Notes under the pieces: model-generated
What the model was told of the DNA's origin: nothing
Databases searched by the model: none
The model's input: the letters and a program-made list of their open reading frames with translations, nothing else
Assembly: GCA_027315185.1 (NCBI GenBank)
Contig: DAHUYO010000005.1
Span: 1 to 64,000 of the forward strand
Origin: Acidobacteriota bacterium
GTDB lineage: Bacteria; Acidobacteriota; Terriglobia; Terriglobales; SCQP01
Direction: 5' to 3'
Length of the DNA: 64,000 nt
Made by a program: the position numbers and the translations under genes
Part shown: positions 46,251 through 55,299 of the stretch, piece after piece
Layout of the letters: each line of letters starts with the position of its first letter
Position numbering within the stretch: position 1 is the stretch's first letter

Positions 46251-46256
46251 TAAAAT
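46251..46256 (+). promoter_or_regulatory. -10 element (TAAAAT) of ribBA, leaderless candidate
   Basis: TAAAAT, 7 bases, then ATG at 46264. No FMN riboswitch is possible in such a short leader. Confidence 0.5.
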
Positions 46257-46263
46257 CAAGGCC

Positions 46264-47445
46264 ATGCCTGCCTCGCGTTCCGCGCCGGAGATGGCCCCAC
46301 CGCCGGCCGCGGAAGACCCCAACTCGATTTCCGCCGCCCTCGCCGCGCTGCGCGCCGGCCGCATGGTGGTGGTGGTGGACGACGCCGAGCGGGAAAACGA
46401 AGGTGATTTGACCGCGGCCGCCGACAGCATCACGCCGGAGACGATCAACTTCATGGCGCGGCACGGGCGCGGCTTGATCTGCGTGGCCATGACCGGGGAA
46501 CGGCTGGACGGGCTGGCCATCCCGATGATGACCGAGCGCAACACCTCCAACTTCGGCACCGCATTTTGCGAGAGCGTGGACGCGCGCGCGGGCGTGACCA
46601 CGGGCATCAGCGCGGCGGACCGGGCGCACACCATTCGGCTGTTGGCCGATCCCGCGGCGCGGGCGGAGGATTTCGCCCGGCCGGGGCACGTGTTCCCCTT
46701 GCGGGCGCGCGAGGGGGGCGTGCTGGAACGGGCGGGACAAACGGAAGCGGCGGTGGATTTGGCGCGGCTGGCGGGGCTGTACCCGGCGGGGGTCATCTGC
46801 GAAATCATGAACGAGGACGGCACGATGGCGCGGGCGCCGGAGCTGGCGGAGTTTTGCCGCCGCCATGAGCTGCCGCTGATCGCGGTGGCCGACCTAATCC
46901 GCTACCGGCGGGAACATGAGCCGGGGCTGCGGCGGCTGGCGGAGACGGCGCTGGAGACGGCGTATGGGCCGGCACGGCTGCTCGTCTACGGAGCGGCGGG
47001 CAACGGCGAGCGGCATAGCGCGCTGGTCTTCGGGACGCCGTGCGCGGATCGGCCGGTGCTGGTGCGGGTGCAGGCGCATTGCCTTCCCGGGGCGATCTTC
47101 GCCTCCCGGCACTGCGACTGCCACGCCGCGCTGACGGGCTCGCTGGCGCAGCTCGGCGCGGCGGGGGAAGGGGTATTGGTGTACTTGCATCAAAACACCG
47201 GCGGGCTGGACCTGGACGCCTGGGGCGCCCATGCGCATGGCCACCCGGCCAGCGCCCTGGAGCGGGAGCCCGAGCCAACGGGGACGCCGGCGCAGTTGCC
47301 ACTACAGCGGCAGATCGGCATTGGCGCGCAGATCCTGGCCGATCTGGGCGTGCGGCGGCTGCGGCTGCTGACCAACCATCCGCGCCGGGCGCCGGCGCTG
47401 GGCGCCTACGGGCTGGAAATCGTCGAACAAGTACCGATCGCCTAG
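46264..47445 (+). CDS. ribBA: RibBA: DHBP synthase with degenerate GTP cyclohydrolase II domain
   Basis: 393 residues. Residues about 20-225 are a complete 3,4-dihydroxy-2-butanone-4-phosphate synthase: DDAERENEGDL, ERNTSNFGTAFCESVDARAGVTTGISAADRA, RPGHVFPL, EIMNEDGTMAR. The second domain keeps the zinc motif (AHCLPGAIFASRHCDCHAAL) and the ends IGAQILADLGVRRLRLLTNHP and YGLEIVEQVP. But GRGIGL, which carries the catalytic Arg, reads TGGLDLDA, and the DTVEAN-type GTP-binding stretch is missing. It probably makes only the four-carbon riboflavin precursor, with a separate cyclohydrolase elsewhere. Confidence 0.9.
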   Translation: MPASRSAPEMAPPPAAEDPNSISAALAALRAGRMVVVVDDAERENEGDLTAAADSITPETINFMARHGRGLICVAMTGERLDGLAIPMMTERNTSNFGTAFCESVDARAGVTTGISAADRAHTIRLLADPAARAEDFARPGHVFPLRAREGGVLERAGQTEAAVDLARLAGLYPAGVICEIMNEDGTMARAPELAEFCRRHELPLIAVADLIRYRREHEPGLRRLAETALETAYGPARLLVYGAAGNGERHSALVFGTPCADRPVLVRVQAHCLPGAIFASRHCDCHAALTGSLAQLGAAGEGVLVYLHQNTGGLDLDAWGAHAHGHPASALEREPEPTGTPAQLPLQRQIGIGAQILADLGVRRLRLLTNHPRRAPALGAYGLEIVEQVPIA

Positions 47446-47600
47446 ACACCGCCGTTGACTGCCGCGGGCGCCGCCGCGGCCGCGCCAGCCCGGGGCGAGC
47501 CGCCCGGTGGAATTGGGCCGGGTTCCACCGTGCTTTCCCGCCGGCGCGGACGGCGCGACCCCCGCGAGCGGATTCGCAATTGGGCGCTTGCATCCGTATC

Positions 47601-49217
47601 ATGGATTCGATGGCCTCCGCAAAAGATCGCAGCCTGCCCAAGAGTTCGCTCCTGCAAAAAGTGACTCCGCTCGAGGGCCGGCGGTTTGTGGTTGTCTCCA
47701 ACCGCGAGCCATTCGCCCATGTGCGCGACAGCGCCGGCGTCACGGTGGAGAAGCCGCCGAGCGGGCTGACGCTGGCGCTGGAACCGATGATGCAGGCGAC
47801 GCGGGGCACCTGGATCGCCAACGCCAGCGGCAACGCCGATCATGAGTTCGTGGACGAGCGCGGGCACGTGCGCCAGACCGAGGAGATCGGCTATCATCTG
47901 CGGCGGTTATTTCTGCCGCCGCGGCTGACGGAGGATTTCTACACCGGGTTTTCCAACTCCGCGCTGTGGCCGCTGTGCCATATCGCCTATCACCAGCCGC
48001 GGTTCGAGGAGCGCTGGTGGCGGGCGTATGTGCGCGCCAATGAGCAGTTCGCGGAGGCGGTGGCGGATGAGATCGGCGGCGATCCGGCGGTGGTGTTCGT
48101 GCAAGACTTCCAACTGGCGCTGCTGCCGGCGATGATCCGGGAGCGGCGGCCGCAGGCGCTGATCGCGCAGTTCTGGCACATTCCCTGGCCGAACCCGGAG
48201 GCGTTTCGCGTCTGCCCCTGGCGGCGGGAACTGCTGCATGGGCTGCTGGGCAACGATCTGCTCGGCTTCCACCTGCCGTATCACTGCAACAACTTCTTGG
48301 ACACGGTGGACCGGGAGTTGCAGGTGCGGGTGGAACGGGAAAGCCACGGCGTGATGGCCCAGGACCGGCTGACCACGGTGGCGGCGTTTCCGCTGAGCGT
48401 GGATTACGCGCGCATTCACCGGCGGGTGCAGCAGCCGGACGCGCAAGAGGAAGCGGCGCGGCTGCGGCGGCAGCGGGCGCAAAACCGCAAGCTGGTGCTG
48501 AGCGTGGAGCGGATGGATTACACAAAGGGGATTTTGGAGCGGATCGGGGCCATCCACCGCCTGTTCGACCGCCATCCGAAGCTGAAGGAGACGGTCAGCT
48601 TCGTGCATATTGCCACGCCTAGCCGCACTGGGGTGCGGGCGTACCGGGATTACACGGCGGCGGTGGACCGGGCGATCCTGCGGGTGAACGCGGCGCATGG
48701 CCGGCCGGACTGGCAGCCGGTGCAGGCCATCCACAAATACGTCGAACCGGAGCAAATTTGGACTTGGTACCACGCCGCCGACGCCGTGGTGGTCAGTTCC
48801 CTGCACGACGGCATGAACCTGGTCAGCAAGGAGTACGTGGCCGCCGGGCGGGATGACGGCGTGCTGTTCCTGAGCGAATTCACCGGCGCGTCGCGCGAGC
48901 TGCGCGAAGCGGTGTCCATCAACCCCTACGCCACCGACGCCTTCGCCGACGCTATGGCGGCGGGATTGGCGATGCCGGAGGCGGAGCGGCGGGAGCGGAT
49001 GCGGCGGCTGCGGCTGCGCGTCGCCAACGCCGACGTGGGGGCCTGGGTGCACGACATCTTGCGCGCCATTCACCAACGGGAGTTCGATGCCCAAAACGCC
49101 CTGTTCACCCCTCGCGCCGGCGCCCGCGGCTGGAAAGGCCCCACCGCGGTCCGCGCCGATGGCGGAGACCTGGAAGCCACGTCTGCGCCAGGCCCGGCGC
49201 GTGCTGGTAGCTACTGA
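47601..49217 (+). CDS. otsA: Trehalose-6-phosphate synthase
   Basis: 538 residues from ATG 47601. GT20 glycosyltransferase: RRFVVVSNREPFAHVRD, VVFVQDFQLALLPAMIRER, FWHIPWPNPEAFRVCPWRRELLHGLLGNDLLGFHLPYHC, VERMDYTKGILERI, ADAVVVSSLHDGMNLVSKEYVAA, FLSEFTGASRELREAVSINPY. The enzyme joins glucose from a nucleotide sugar to glucose-6-phosphate. Relatives are usually shorter at the C-terminus; the last 40 residues overlap otsB and look non-conserved. First gene of a trehalose operon. Confidence 0.94.
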   Translation: MDSMASAKDRSLPKSSLLQKVTPLEGRRFVVVSNREPFAHVRDSAGVTVEKPPSGLTLALEPMMQATRGTWIANASGNADHEFVDERGHVRQTEEIGYHLRRLFLPPRLTEDFYTGFSNSALWPLCHIAYHQPRFEERWWRAYVRANEQFAEAVADEIGGDPAVVFVQDFQLALLPAMIRERRPQALIAQFWHIPWPNPEAFRVCPWRRELLHGLLGNDLLGFHLPYHCNNFLDTVDRELQVRVERESHGVMAQDRLTTVAAFPLSVDYARIHRRVQQPDAQEEAARLRRQRAQNRKLVLSVERMDYTKGILERIGAIHRLFDRHPKLKETVSFVHIATPSRTGVRAYRDYTAAVDRAILRVNAAHGRPDWQPVQAIHKYVEPEQIWTWYHAADAVVVSSLHDGMNLVSKEYVAAGRDDGVLFLSEFTGASRELREAVSINPYATDAFADAMAAGLAMPEAERRERMRRLRLRVANADVGAWVHDILRAIHQREFDAQNALFTPRAGARGWKGPTAVRADGGDLEATSAPGPARAGSY

Positions 49218-49887
49218 TTTCGACGGCACGATCTCCGCGATCGTGCCCGACCCGAACGCGGCGGTGCTGCTGCCGGGCGCGGCGGACGCGCTGGCGGCGC
49301 TGGCGCGCCATCCGCGGGCGGCGGTGGCGGTCGTGACCGGCCGCTCGCTGGCCGACCTGCGCGCGCGCTGCCCGCTGCCGGGGGTGCACCTGATCGGCGG
49401 GCACGGGAATGAGCGCGACGGCGCGGTGGCGGAGGCGCCCGACTGGACGGCGCTGGCGGCGGAGGTGAAGCGGCAGGCCGCGGATTGGCCGGGCACGCAG
49501 GTGGAAGTGAAACCGTGGTCGCTGACGCTGCATTACCGCCGCGCGCCGCGGTTCGCCGCCGCGGTCACGGCTTTTGCCGCGGCCATGGCGCGCCGCCAAG
49601 GGCTGCGGCTGGTTCCCGGCGCTGGCATCGCCGAACTGACGCCGCCCACGGCGCAAACCAAAGGCGACGCGGTGCTGGCGCTGCGGCGGGAGTTGGACTG
49701 CGACTTGGCCCTGTACTTGGGCGATCAGGCCACCGATGAGGACGTCTTCGCCGCCGCCGACGCCGGCTTGTTCGGCATCCGCGTCGGCGCGGGGCCGACG
49801 CAGGCGCCGCTGTTTTTGCCCGATCCGGAGGCGGCCGTTTGCTTTCTGGCCGCGTTGCCGCGGTTCCTTTCAGGCCCAAGGGGCTAG
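49087..49887 (+). CDS. otsB: Trehalose-6-phosphate phosphatase
   Basis: 266 residues. HAD fold: TDFDGTISAIVPDPNAAVLLPGA (DxDGT, nucleophile Asp), VAVVTGRSLADLRAR, LIGGHGNERDG, and YLGDQATDEDVFAAAD. It removes phosphate to give trehalose. The start at 49087 has GGGAG four bases upstream but overlaps otsA by 131 bases; ATG 49159 (MAETWKPRLRQARR) would give 242 residues and 59 bases of overlap. Either way the pair is translationally linked. Confidence 0.92.
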   Translation: MPKTPCSPLAPAPAAGKAPPRSAPMAETWKPRLRQARRVLVATDFDGTISAIVPDPNAAVLLPGAADALAALARHPRAAVAVVTGRSLADLRARCPLPGVHLIGGHGNERDGAVAEAPDWTALAAEVKRQAADWPGTQVEVKPWSLTLHYRRAPRFAAAVTAFAAAMARRQGLRLVPGAGIAELTPPTAQTKGDAVLALRRELDCDLALYLGDQATDEDVFAAADAGLFGIRVGAGPTQAPLFLPDPEAAVCFLAALPRFLSGPRG

Positions 49888-49947
49888 CGCCCTGTATGCC
49901 GGGGGCGGCGGGCTGCGCGGCGGGTTGGCGGGCGCGCGGCGGCGTTC

Positions 49948-50501
49948 TTAATCGCGGCGGTAATCGGCGGGCCAGATGAAAATTTCCTGCTGCGGCTCGG
50001 AGCGGTCCAGCGCCGTTATCTCCCAGCGGTGCTGGAACTCAGCAGTATCGAGGACGTCGAGCAACACCAGGCCCCATTCCGGCGCCGCCCAAAGCTCGTC
50101 GCGGACAACGCCGATTGGAGGCGGCTGAGTTCTACGCGAGCGCAGTCCAAGCCGTGGAGGACGCGCCGCTCCGCGGTGAAGGAGAAGCGCCACGGCCCGG
50201 TTGGCGCCCAGCGGTCCAGAGCGGGGAATATGGGCTTGCCGCGGGTGATGCGCACCGTCCGGTCCGCGTGGGACAGCCACGCGATGGTGTGGGTTGCCGG
50301 CTCCCATAGGCGGGAGATCCGCGGCGGATCGTCGTAATCCACCCGGGTATTTCCCCTGGCATCGCGCCGCCACGTCCCGGCGACCTCGCGCCCGGGACCG
50401 GCGCTTGCTCGCCAGCTTGCGGCGAAAGGCCGCTCCAGGACGGTCAGCGGCGGAACGAGGCGCCCGTTCAGCCAATCCGGCAGGGCCATAACTGTCCGCA
50501 T
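49948..50501 (-). pseudogene. Unknown gene interrupted by a frameshift
   Basis: Two overlapping frames together look like one protein of about 184 residues. From ATG 50501: MRTVMALPDWLNGRLVPPLT through CARVELSRLQS. Around 50105-50135 the coding character passes to the other frame, which reads VVRDELWAAPEWGLVLLDVL and on to EIFIWPADYRRD at 49948. The total is one base short of a full frame. Family not recognised. It starts 7 bases after the stop of the upstream gene (50509), so the two form an operon. The shift may be an assembly error or a real mutation. Confidence 0.6.
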
Positions 50502-50508
50502 GAATCTA

Positions 50509-51576
50509 TTAGTCGCAATGCCCAGGGGCGCCTGCCGCGTCGCTCTCGCCCACCGTGCAGTCCCATGGGTCCGTCTCGCTGAACCGCACGGCGACGAAGT
50601 ACGCCTTGATGAGAGGCTCGCAGGGTATACCAGCGATTTCGACGTCCGTCCAGCCCTTTTCGCCGCACGCATATGGCGGGGGGTTCGTGCATGCGGGCAT
50701 CTCATTGCAGAACCTGGTTTGGCCCACGGCCTGATAACCGTTCGCAGGGTAGCCGTACTCGGCAAAGACAGCAAGGTACCTGAGGGGCAGCTCTGCTGAG
50801 TAGAGAAGCCCCAACGCACTGCACTCCACCTGGCTCTCGGAAGTGAACTGGTATTCCGTGCCGTCCGTGAACGGTATACTCTGATCGTTCTCGGTCGAGA
50901 TATAGCCGTTCCAGGGGACGCTGGAACCGACCAGCCAGCCACCCGTCCCGTGCAGGGAATTGTAGACGTACGGCTGGTGGGTCACGCCCGGGCACTCGCA
51001 GCCGGGGGGACAGGTCCCGCTGGCTGTGCCGTCGAGCAGGACCGATGTGTAGAGGTACGTACCGTCCGTGCTCTGGCTGGCATAGGTGTCGTAGCCTGGG
51101 TTCATCCAGCTGCCGCAGCTCCCTCCTCCTTTGCCTTGGAAATACGCCGCCGGCCGCAGGCGTGCGCCTCGCGTCGCGGCCGAGCGGTCCACCGGGCCCG
51201 GACCGGCGCGATGCATGTACCGCCTCTGCCGCTGAACATGATCGTCGAGGCGGCTCAGCACAGCGGGCCCCAGTGCTTGGCCAAACGCGGTGCGGGCGGC
51301 CCGGACAAGCGCGTCGCGCTGGGCCATGAACGCTGCCAGGTCAGGCGGCGCGCCCTTGGCGTCGCCCGTCTTGACTGCAATGTTGTATGCGGCGAGTAGC
51401 AACAGGTAGCGCCGACCGAATGCGTTCACGATCGCCGCGGCCGCGCTGGCTCTCCGGCCCCGGGCGCCGACGACCGGGGCGAGCATTGCTCGCCGCCTCC
51501 CCGCTGCACGCCCCGTCGCGCCGAGGACGCCGCTGGCCGCGAGAAAGAACAGCCGATGAGCTGTCAAGTCCGACAC
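50509..51576 (-). CDS. Unknown protein with Cys-rich C-terminal half
   Basis: 355 residues, GTG start. The N-terminal half is helical and Arg/Ala rich (for example GRRYLLLLAAYNIAVKTGD; AAFMAQRDALVRAARTAFGQALG). The C-terminal half (after about 145) is less GC-biased and carries about ten cysteines and many aromatic residues (GGSCGSWMNPGYDTYASQST, GTCPPGCECPGVTHQPYVYN, FCNEMPACTNPPPYACGEKG). Disulfide bonds would suit a location outside the cytoplasm, though no clear signal peptide is seen; an internal start (MLAPVVGARG) is possible. Codon use in this half differs from neighbours, suggesting a separate origin. Confidence 0.6.
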   Translation of the reverse strand: MSDLTAHRLFFLAASGVLGATGRAAGRRRAMLAPVVGARGRRASAAAAIVNAFGRRYLLLLAAYNIAVKTGDAKGAPPDLAAFMAQRDALVRAARTAFGQALGPAVLSRLDDHVQRQRRYMHRAGPGPVDRSAATRGARLRPAAYFQGKGGGSCGSWMNPGYDTYASQSTDGTYLYTSVLLDGTASGTCPPGCECPGVTHQPYVYNSLHGTGGWLVGSSVPWNGYISTENDQSIPFTDGTEYQFTSESQVECSALGLLYSAELPLRYLAVFAEYGYPANGYQAVGQTRFCNEMPACTNPPPYACGEKGWTDVEIAGIPCEPLIKAYFVAVRFSETDPWDCTVGESDAAGAPGHCD

Positions 51577-51899
51577 CCCCTGCGCCGATGCCGAGCCTTT
51601 GGGACGCCAATCCGACGTCCGGGCCGTGCACCTCTTCGCTCCTAGGGGCGCGGGGGGGGCACAGTGTTGCCGACGTTTGCCGGCGGCGGGCCGGCGAGCG
51701 CCAGGACGAAGAAGCGAGGCACGCAGGTGACCGCTCGCATTTAAAACACCTCGGCGCCCAGGATGGCGCAGACGCCGCCGCCGGGCAATCCCCCCGGCGG
51801 GGTGGGTGTTGGCCGGCTGCGGGGCCGCGTGCCGTTCCCCGCAGTGCCCGGGTAGGGCGGTGTTTGCCGCCAGCGGCCGGCGGGACGCCGGCGCTCCGC
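51577..51899. other. Intergenic gap with GC repeats
   Basis: 323 bases without a gene. Near 51883-51899 the sequence GACGCCGGCGCTCCG belongs to the same family as 1941-1955 and 44318-44332. A run of eight or nine G residues lies near 51650. Confidence 0.55.
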
Positions 51900-53027
51900 C
51901 TAGCCGCGCTGGTCGAGGGGGATGTAGGTCTGCGGGACCTTGGGGCCGGAGTATTCTGCCCGGGGGCGGATGAGGCGGTTGTCGGCGTATTGCTCCAGAA
52001 CATGCGCGGTCCAGCCGCTCATGCGGGAGATGGCGAAGATCGGCGTATACAGATCCACCGGAATGCCGAGGTCGTAGTAGGTGGAGGCGGAGTAGAAATC
52101 CACGTTGGCGTTCAGGCCCTTCTCCGTCTTCATGAACTCCTCGATGCGGCGCGAGGTTTGGTACAGCTTTTCGTGGCCGCTGCGGCGGCCCAACTCCTCG
52201 GACATGCGGCGCAGGTGGGTGGCGCGGGGGTCCTCGGTGCGGTAGACGCGATGGCCGAAGCCGGAAATTTTCTTGTGCTCGGCGATCATTTGCCGCACCA
52301 CGGGCAAGGGATCGGCGTCGCCGATGCGCAGCAGAAACTTGATGACCGCCTCATTGGCGCCGCCGTGCAGCGGGCCCTTGAGCGCGCCCAGGGCGGAGGT
52401 AACGGCGGAATACAGATCACTGAGCGTGGCGGCGGTGACGCGGGCGGCGAAGGTGGAGGCGTTGAACTCGTGGTCGGCGTGGAGGATGAGGGCGATGTCC
52501 AGGGCCCGGGCGGCGGTTGCATCGGGCCGCGCGCCGTTCAGCATGTACAGGAAATTGGCGGCGACGCCCAGGTCCGCGGCCGGCGCCAGCGGCGCCTGGC
52601 CTTGGCGAATGCGGGCGAAGGCGGCGACGACCGTGGGCGTCCGCGCCAGCAGGCGCAGCGCCTTGCGGCGGTTCGCCTCCGGTGACATGTCGCCGCCGTC
52701 GGGATCGTAAAAGCTGAGGCCGGAAACCGCCGTGCGCAGCACGTCCATCGGCGCCGCCTGGGCGGGAAATTCGCTCAGCCAGCGCAGCACTTGCTCCGGG
52801 ACGGCGGCGGCGGCGCGCAACTGGGTCTGCAAGTCCCGCAGTTGGGCGGCGTTGGGCAACGCTCCGTTCCAGAGCAGGTAGGCGGTTTCCTCGAAGCTGG
52901 ATTTTTCCGCCAGGTCGTGGATGTTGTATCCACGGTAGGCGAGAACGCCTTTCTGACCGTCAATGAAGGCTATTGCCGAGGGGGACGCAACCACGTCCTC
53001 CAGTCCACGTGTCGCCACAGTTGGCAT
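51900..53027 (-). CDS. gltA: Citrate synthase
   Basis: 375 residues, the short bacterial/archaeal (type I-like) form. GLEDVVASPSAIAFIDGQKGVLAYRGYNI, then HADHEFNASTFAARVTAATLSD, the catalytic His in GPLHGGANEAVIKFL, and GFGHRVYRTEDPRA with the catalytic His and C-terminal Asp in ANVDFYSASTYYDLGIP. It condenses acetyl-CoA with oxaloacetate. The ATG 53027 has GGGAG 8 bases upstream and a good promoter; the longer frame to 53051 would start inside the leader. Confidence 0.95.
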   Translation of the reverse strand: MPTVATRGLEDVVASPSAIAFIDGQKGVLAYRGYNIHDLAEKSSFEETAYLLWNGALPNAAQLRDLQTQLRAAAAVPEQVLRWLSEFPAQAAPMDVLRTAVSGLSFYDPDGGDMSPEANRRKALRLLARTPTVVAAFARIRQGQAPLAPAADLGVAANFLYMLNGARPDATAARALDIALILHADHEFNASTFAARVTAATLSDLYSAVTSALGALKGPLHGGANEAVIKFLLRIGDADPLPVVRQMIAEHKKISGFGHRVYRTEDPRATHLRRMSEELGRRSGHEKLYQTSRRIEEFMKTEKGLNANVDFYSASTYYDLGIPVDLYTPIFAISRMSGWTAHVLEQYADNRLIRPRAEYSGPKVPQTYIPLDQRG

Positions 53028-53058
53028 TGGTCTCGCTCCCCCGAAAGGCAAACAGACT

Positions 53059-53087
53059 TTTATATCTCATTTTACGCCCGGGCTCAA
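53059..53087 (-). promoter_or_regulatory. Sigma-70-type promoter of gltA
   Basis: TTGAGC (53087-53082), 17 bases, TATAAA (53064-53059) on the minus strand. The start point near 53052 gives a leader of about 25 bases that holds the GGGAG ribosome site. Confidence 0.7.
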
Positions 53088-53092
53088 ATAAC

Positions 53093-53215
53093 GGGCGCGG
53101 GCCCCAGCGCGGCCGCGCCGCGCGTCCCGCTTACCCGCAGGCTGGGCCGGGGCCCCGCACTCCCCAGCCCGGCCTGCGGGTCTCCGGGAGCCGCGCCGCC
53201 CCGCCGACCGGGGGC
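53093..53215 (+). repeat. Long dispersed repeat, copy 2 (partner 17554-17680)
   Basis: Nearly identical to 17554-17680 over about 120 bases in the same orientation. It begins directly upstream of the gltA promoter. Confidence 0.85.
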
Positions 53216-53252
53216 GGACCCGCCCCGCGGCGCGGAAGCTCCGGGCGCGCGG

Positions 53253-54143
53253 CTAGGCCTTGGGGTGGGCGCGGTCGTAGACGGCCATCAGCTGGCGAAT
53301 TTCCGTCTGCGTGTATTTCTGCGTGGTCGCCAGGCTGGCGTGGCCAAGCATCTCTTGAATGACACGCAGGTCGGCGCCCTCTGCCAGGAGATGGGAAGCG
53401 AAGGCGTGGCGCAGAGTGTGGGGATGGAGCTCGGCAGGCAAGCCATGGCGAGCGGCCCAATCCTTGACCAGCCGGCGGGCGGAACGGTCGGTAAGGCGGC
53501 CGCCGCGGCGGTTGAGGAACAGCGGCTCGGCAGTGCGCCCGGCGAGCAGCGCGGCGCGGCGGGGCAAATAGGCTTCCAGCGCCTGGCGAGCCTTGGCGCC
53601 GAAGGGCACGATGCGCTCCTTGCCGCCTTTGCCCAGCACGCGCACGGTTTGGCTGGCGCAGTCCATGCCCTCCAAGTCGAGGCCGGCGAGCTCGCTGATG
53701 CGCAGGCCGGCGCCATACAAAAGTTCGACGATGGCGCGTTCGCGCTCGGGAAACGGCGTCTCCGCCGCGGGGCGGGAATCCAAGGCGCTGTTCAGCTGCT
53801 CGGCGGTGGGGATGGGCGGCAGGCGCTTGGGCAGCTTGGGCGAGGCGACGGCGGCGGCGGGATTGGCGGCGAGGCGTCCCTCCTGCAACAAATAGCGGAA
53901 GAACGAGCGCAGGGTGGCGAGGCGGCGGGCGATCGAGGCTTTTTGCGCGCCGCGGGCATGGAGCTCCGCCAGGAAGCGGCGAATGAGGGCGGCGTCCACG
54001 GCGGCGACCTCCGTCGCCGCGCCGGCGCAGGCGGCAAATTGGCGCAGATCGGCCGCATAGTTGCGCAGCGTGTGCGGCCCGGCGCGCCGCTCGCCGCGCA
54101 GATAGGCGAGGAACTCTTGCGCTTCTAGCGCCAAGGACGCCAT
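53253..54143 (-). CDS. xerC: Tyrosine recombinase, XerC/XerD type
   Basis: 296 residues, normal for chromosomal Xer proteins. The N-terminal SAM-like domain (EAQEFLAYLRGERRAGPHTLRNYAADLRQF) binds the core site. The catalytic domain has Arg in GAGLRISELAGLDLE, Lys in GKGGKERIVPFG, His-x2-Arg in LHPHTLRHAFASHLL, His in LGHASLATTQKYTQ and the nucleophile Tyr in KYTQ. It resolves chromosome dimers at dif; whether it is XerC or XerD cannot be told here. TACATT lies 7 bases before the ATG. Confidence 0.88.
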   Translation of the reverse strand: MASLALEAQEFLAYLRGERRAGPHTLRNYAADLRQFAACAGAATEVAAVDAALIRRFLAELHARGAQKASIARRLATLRSFFRYLLQEGRLAANPAAAVASPKLPKRLPPIPTAEQLNSALDSRPAAETPFPERERAIVELLYGAGLRISELAGLDLEGMDCASQTVRVLGKGGKERIVPFGAKARQALEAYLPRRAALLAGRTAEPLFLNRRGGRLTDRSARRLVKDWAARHGLPAELHPHTLRHAFASHLLAEGADLRVIQEMLGHASLATTQKYTQTEIRQLMAVYDRAHPKA

Positions 54144-54150
54144 GGCCAGG

Positions 54151-54156
54151 AATGTA
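54151..54156 (-). promoter_or_regulatory. -10 element (TACATT) of the xer gene
   Basis: TACATT, 7 bases, then ATG at 54143; it supports the start inside a much longer frame. Confidence 0.45.
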
Positions 54157-54422
54157 GCATGGGGGCGAGAGACGCGGGACGGGGGACGGGCAGAGCGGCA
54201 GGCGGGGCGGCGCGGTATTGAGCGGGCGCCGCCCGTGGGGTAGGGCCCCTGCCCTGCGTTTCGTCGCCCTCCGAGCGGCGGGAAGCGACAGCCGGGACGG
54301 CCGTCCCACTTCCTCCTCGGGAGCAGCGCGGGATAGCGCGGTGGGGGAGGGGAGCGCGCGGCGGTAAGATAAGGAGAACCGCTGTTCCGTTCCCCCGCGC
54401 CGGCGCGCGCCCCGAGAACCCC

Positions 54423-55271
54423 GTGAACCAAGACTACCTATCCGCCATCGTTCCCATTGCGCAAGAAGCCGGCCAGATCCTGATGCGCCACTACGGCCGG
54501 GTACGGGTGGAGTACAAAGGCGGCGTGGATCTGGTGACGCAGGCGGACCGGGAATCGGAGGCGTTCATCGTGGCGCGGCTGCGGAGCCAGTTTCCGCAGC
54601 ACGACATCGTGGCCGAGGAGGGCGGCGGGCGTGAGTCCGGCGCGGAATACCGCTGGTACGTGGACCCGCTGGACGGCACCACCAACTTCGCCCATGGCCT
54701 GCCGATGTTCGCCGTCTCGATTGGGCTGGAGCATCGCGGGCGCATGGTGGCGGGGGTGGTGCACCACCCGGTGATGCAGGAGACGTTCACCGCGCTGGCG
54801 GGGCAGGGGGCGGCGCTGAACGGCCATGCCATCCATGTCTCCGAAGCCGCGGAGCTGCGCACGGCGCTGGCGGCGACGGGCTTTCCGACCTTGCAGCGGC
54901 AGCAGAACCCGAACGTGCATTTCTATTACGCCGTGACGCTGCGCTCGCACGGGGTGCGGCGGATGGGGGCGGCGGCGCTGGATCTTTGTTACACCGCCTG
55001 CGGGCGCTTCGAGGTTTTTTGGGAGTTTGGGCTGAAGCCCTGGGACGTGGCGGCGGGCAGCCTGATCCTGGCCGAGGCGGGGGGACGCGCCACCACCATG
55101 ACGGGGGAGCCCTACCACCTGCGGGCGCCGGAGTTGCTGGCGACCAACGGCCGGGTGCACGATGAATGCATCGCGTTGTTCGCCGAGATCTTCGCCGGCC
55201 ATACCTCGCCGCTGCCCTCCGCCGCCGCCTATCTCCGCGGGCGGGAGGAAGCGGCGCCGGCGCGCCCCTAG
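54423..55271 (+). CDS. suhB: Inositol monophosphatase family protein
   Basis: 282 residues, GTG start. Metal-binding motifs: EEGGG, WYVDPLDGTTNFAHGLPMFAVSIGL (the DPLDGT motif), and WDVAAGSLILAEAGGRAT near the C-terminus. It hydrolyses inositol-1-phosphate or related sugar phosphates; some SuhB proteins also act on ribosomal RNA transcription. The start begins MNQDYLSAIVPIAQEAGQILMRHYG as in relatives. Followed after 28 bases by a phosphoesterase on the same strand. Confidence 0.93.
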   Translation: MNQDYLSAIVPIAQEAGQILMRHYGRVRVEYKGGVDLVTQADRESEAFIVARLRSQFPQHDIVAEEGGGRESGAEYRWYVDPLDGTTNFAHGLPMFAVSIGLEHRGRMVAGVVHHPVMQETFTALAGQGAALNGHAIHVSEAAELRTALAATGFPTLQRQQNPNVHFYYAVTLRSHGVRRMGAAALDLCYTACGRFEVFWEFGLKPWDVAAGSLILAEAGGRATTMTGEPYHLRAPELLATNGRVHDECIALFAEIFAGHTSPLPSAAAYLRGREEAAPARP

Positions 55272-55299
55272 GCCCCAGGGAAACCGCTTCGAGCCTTCC

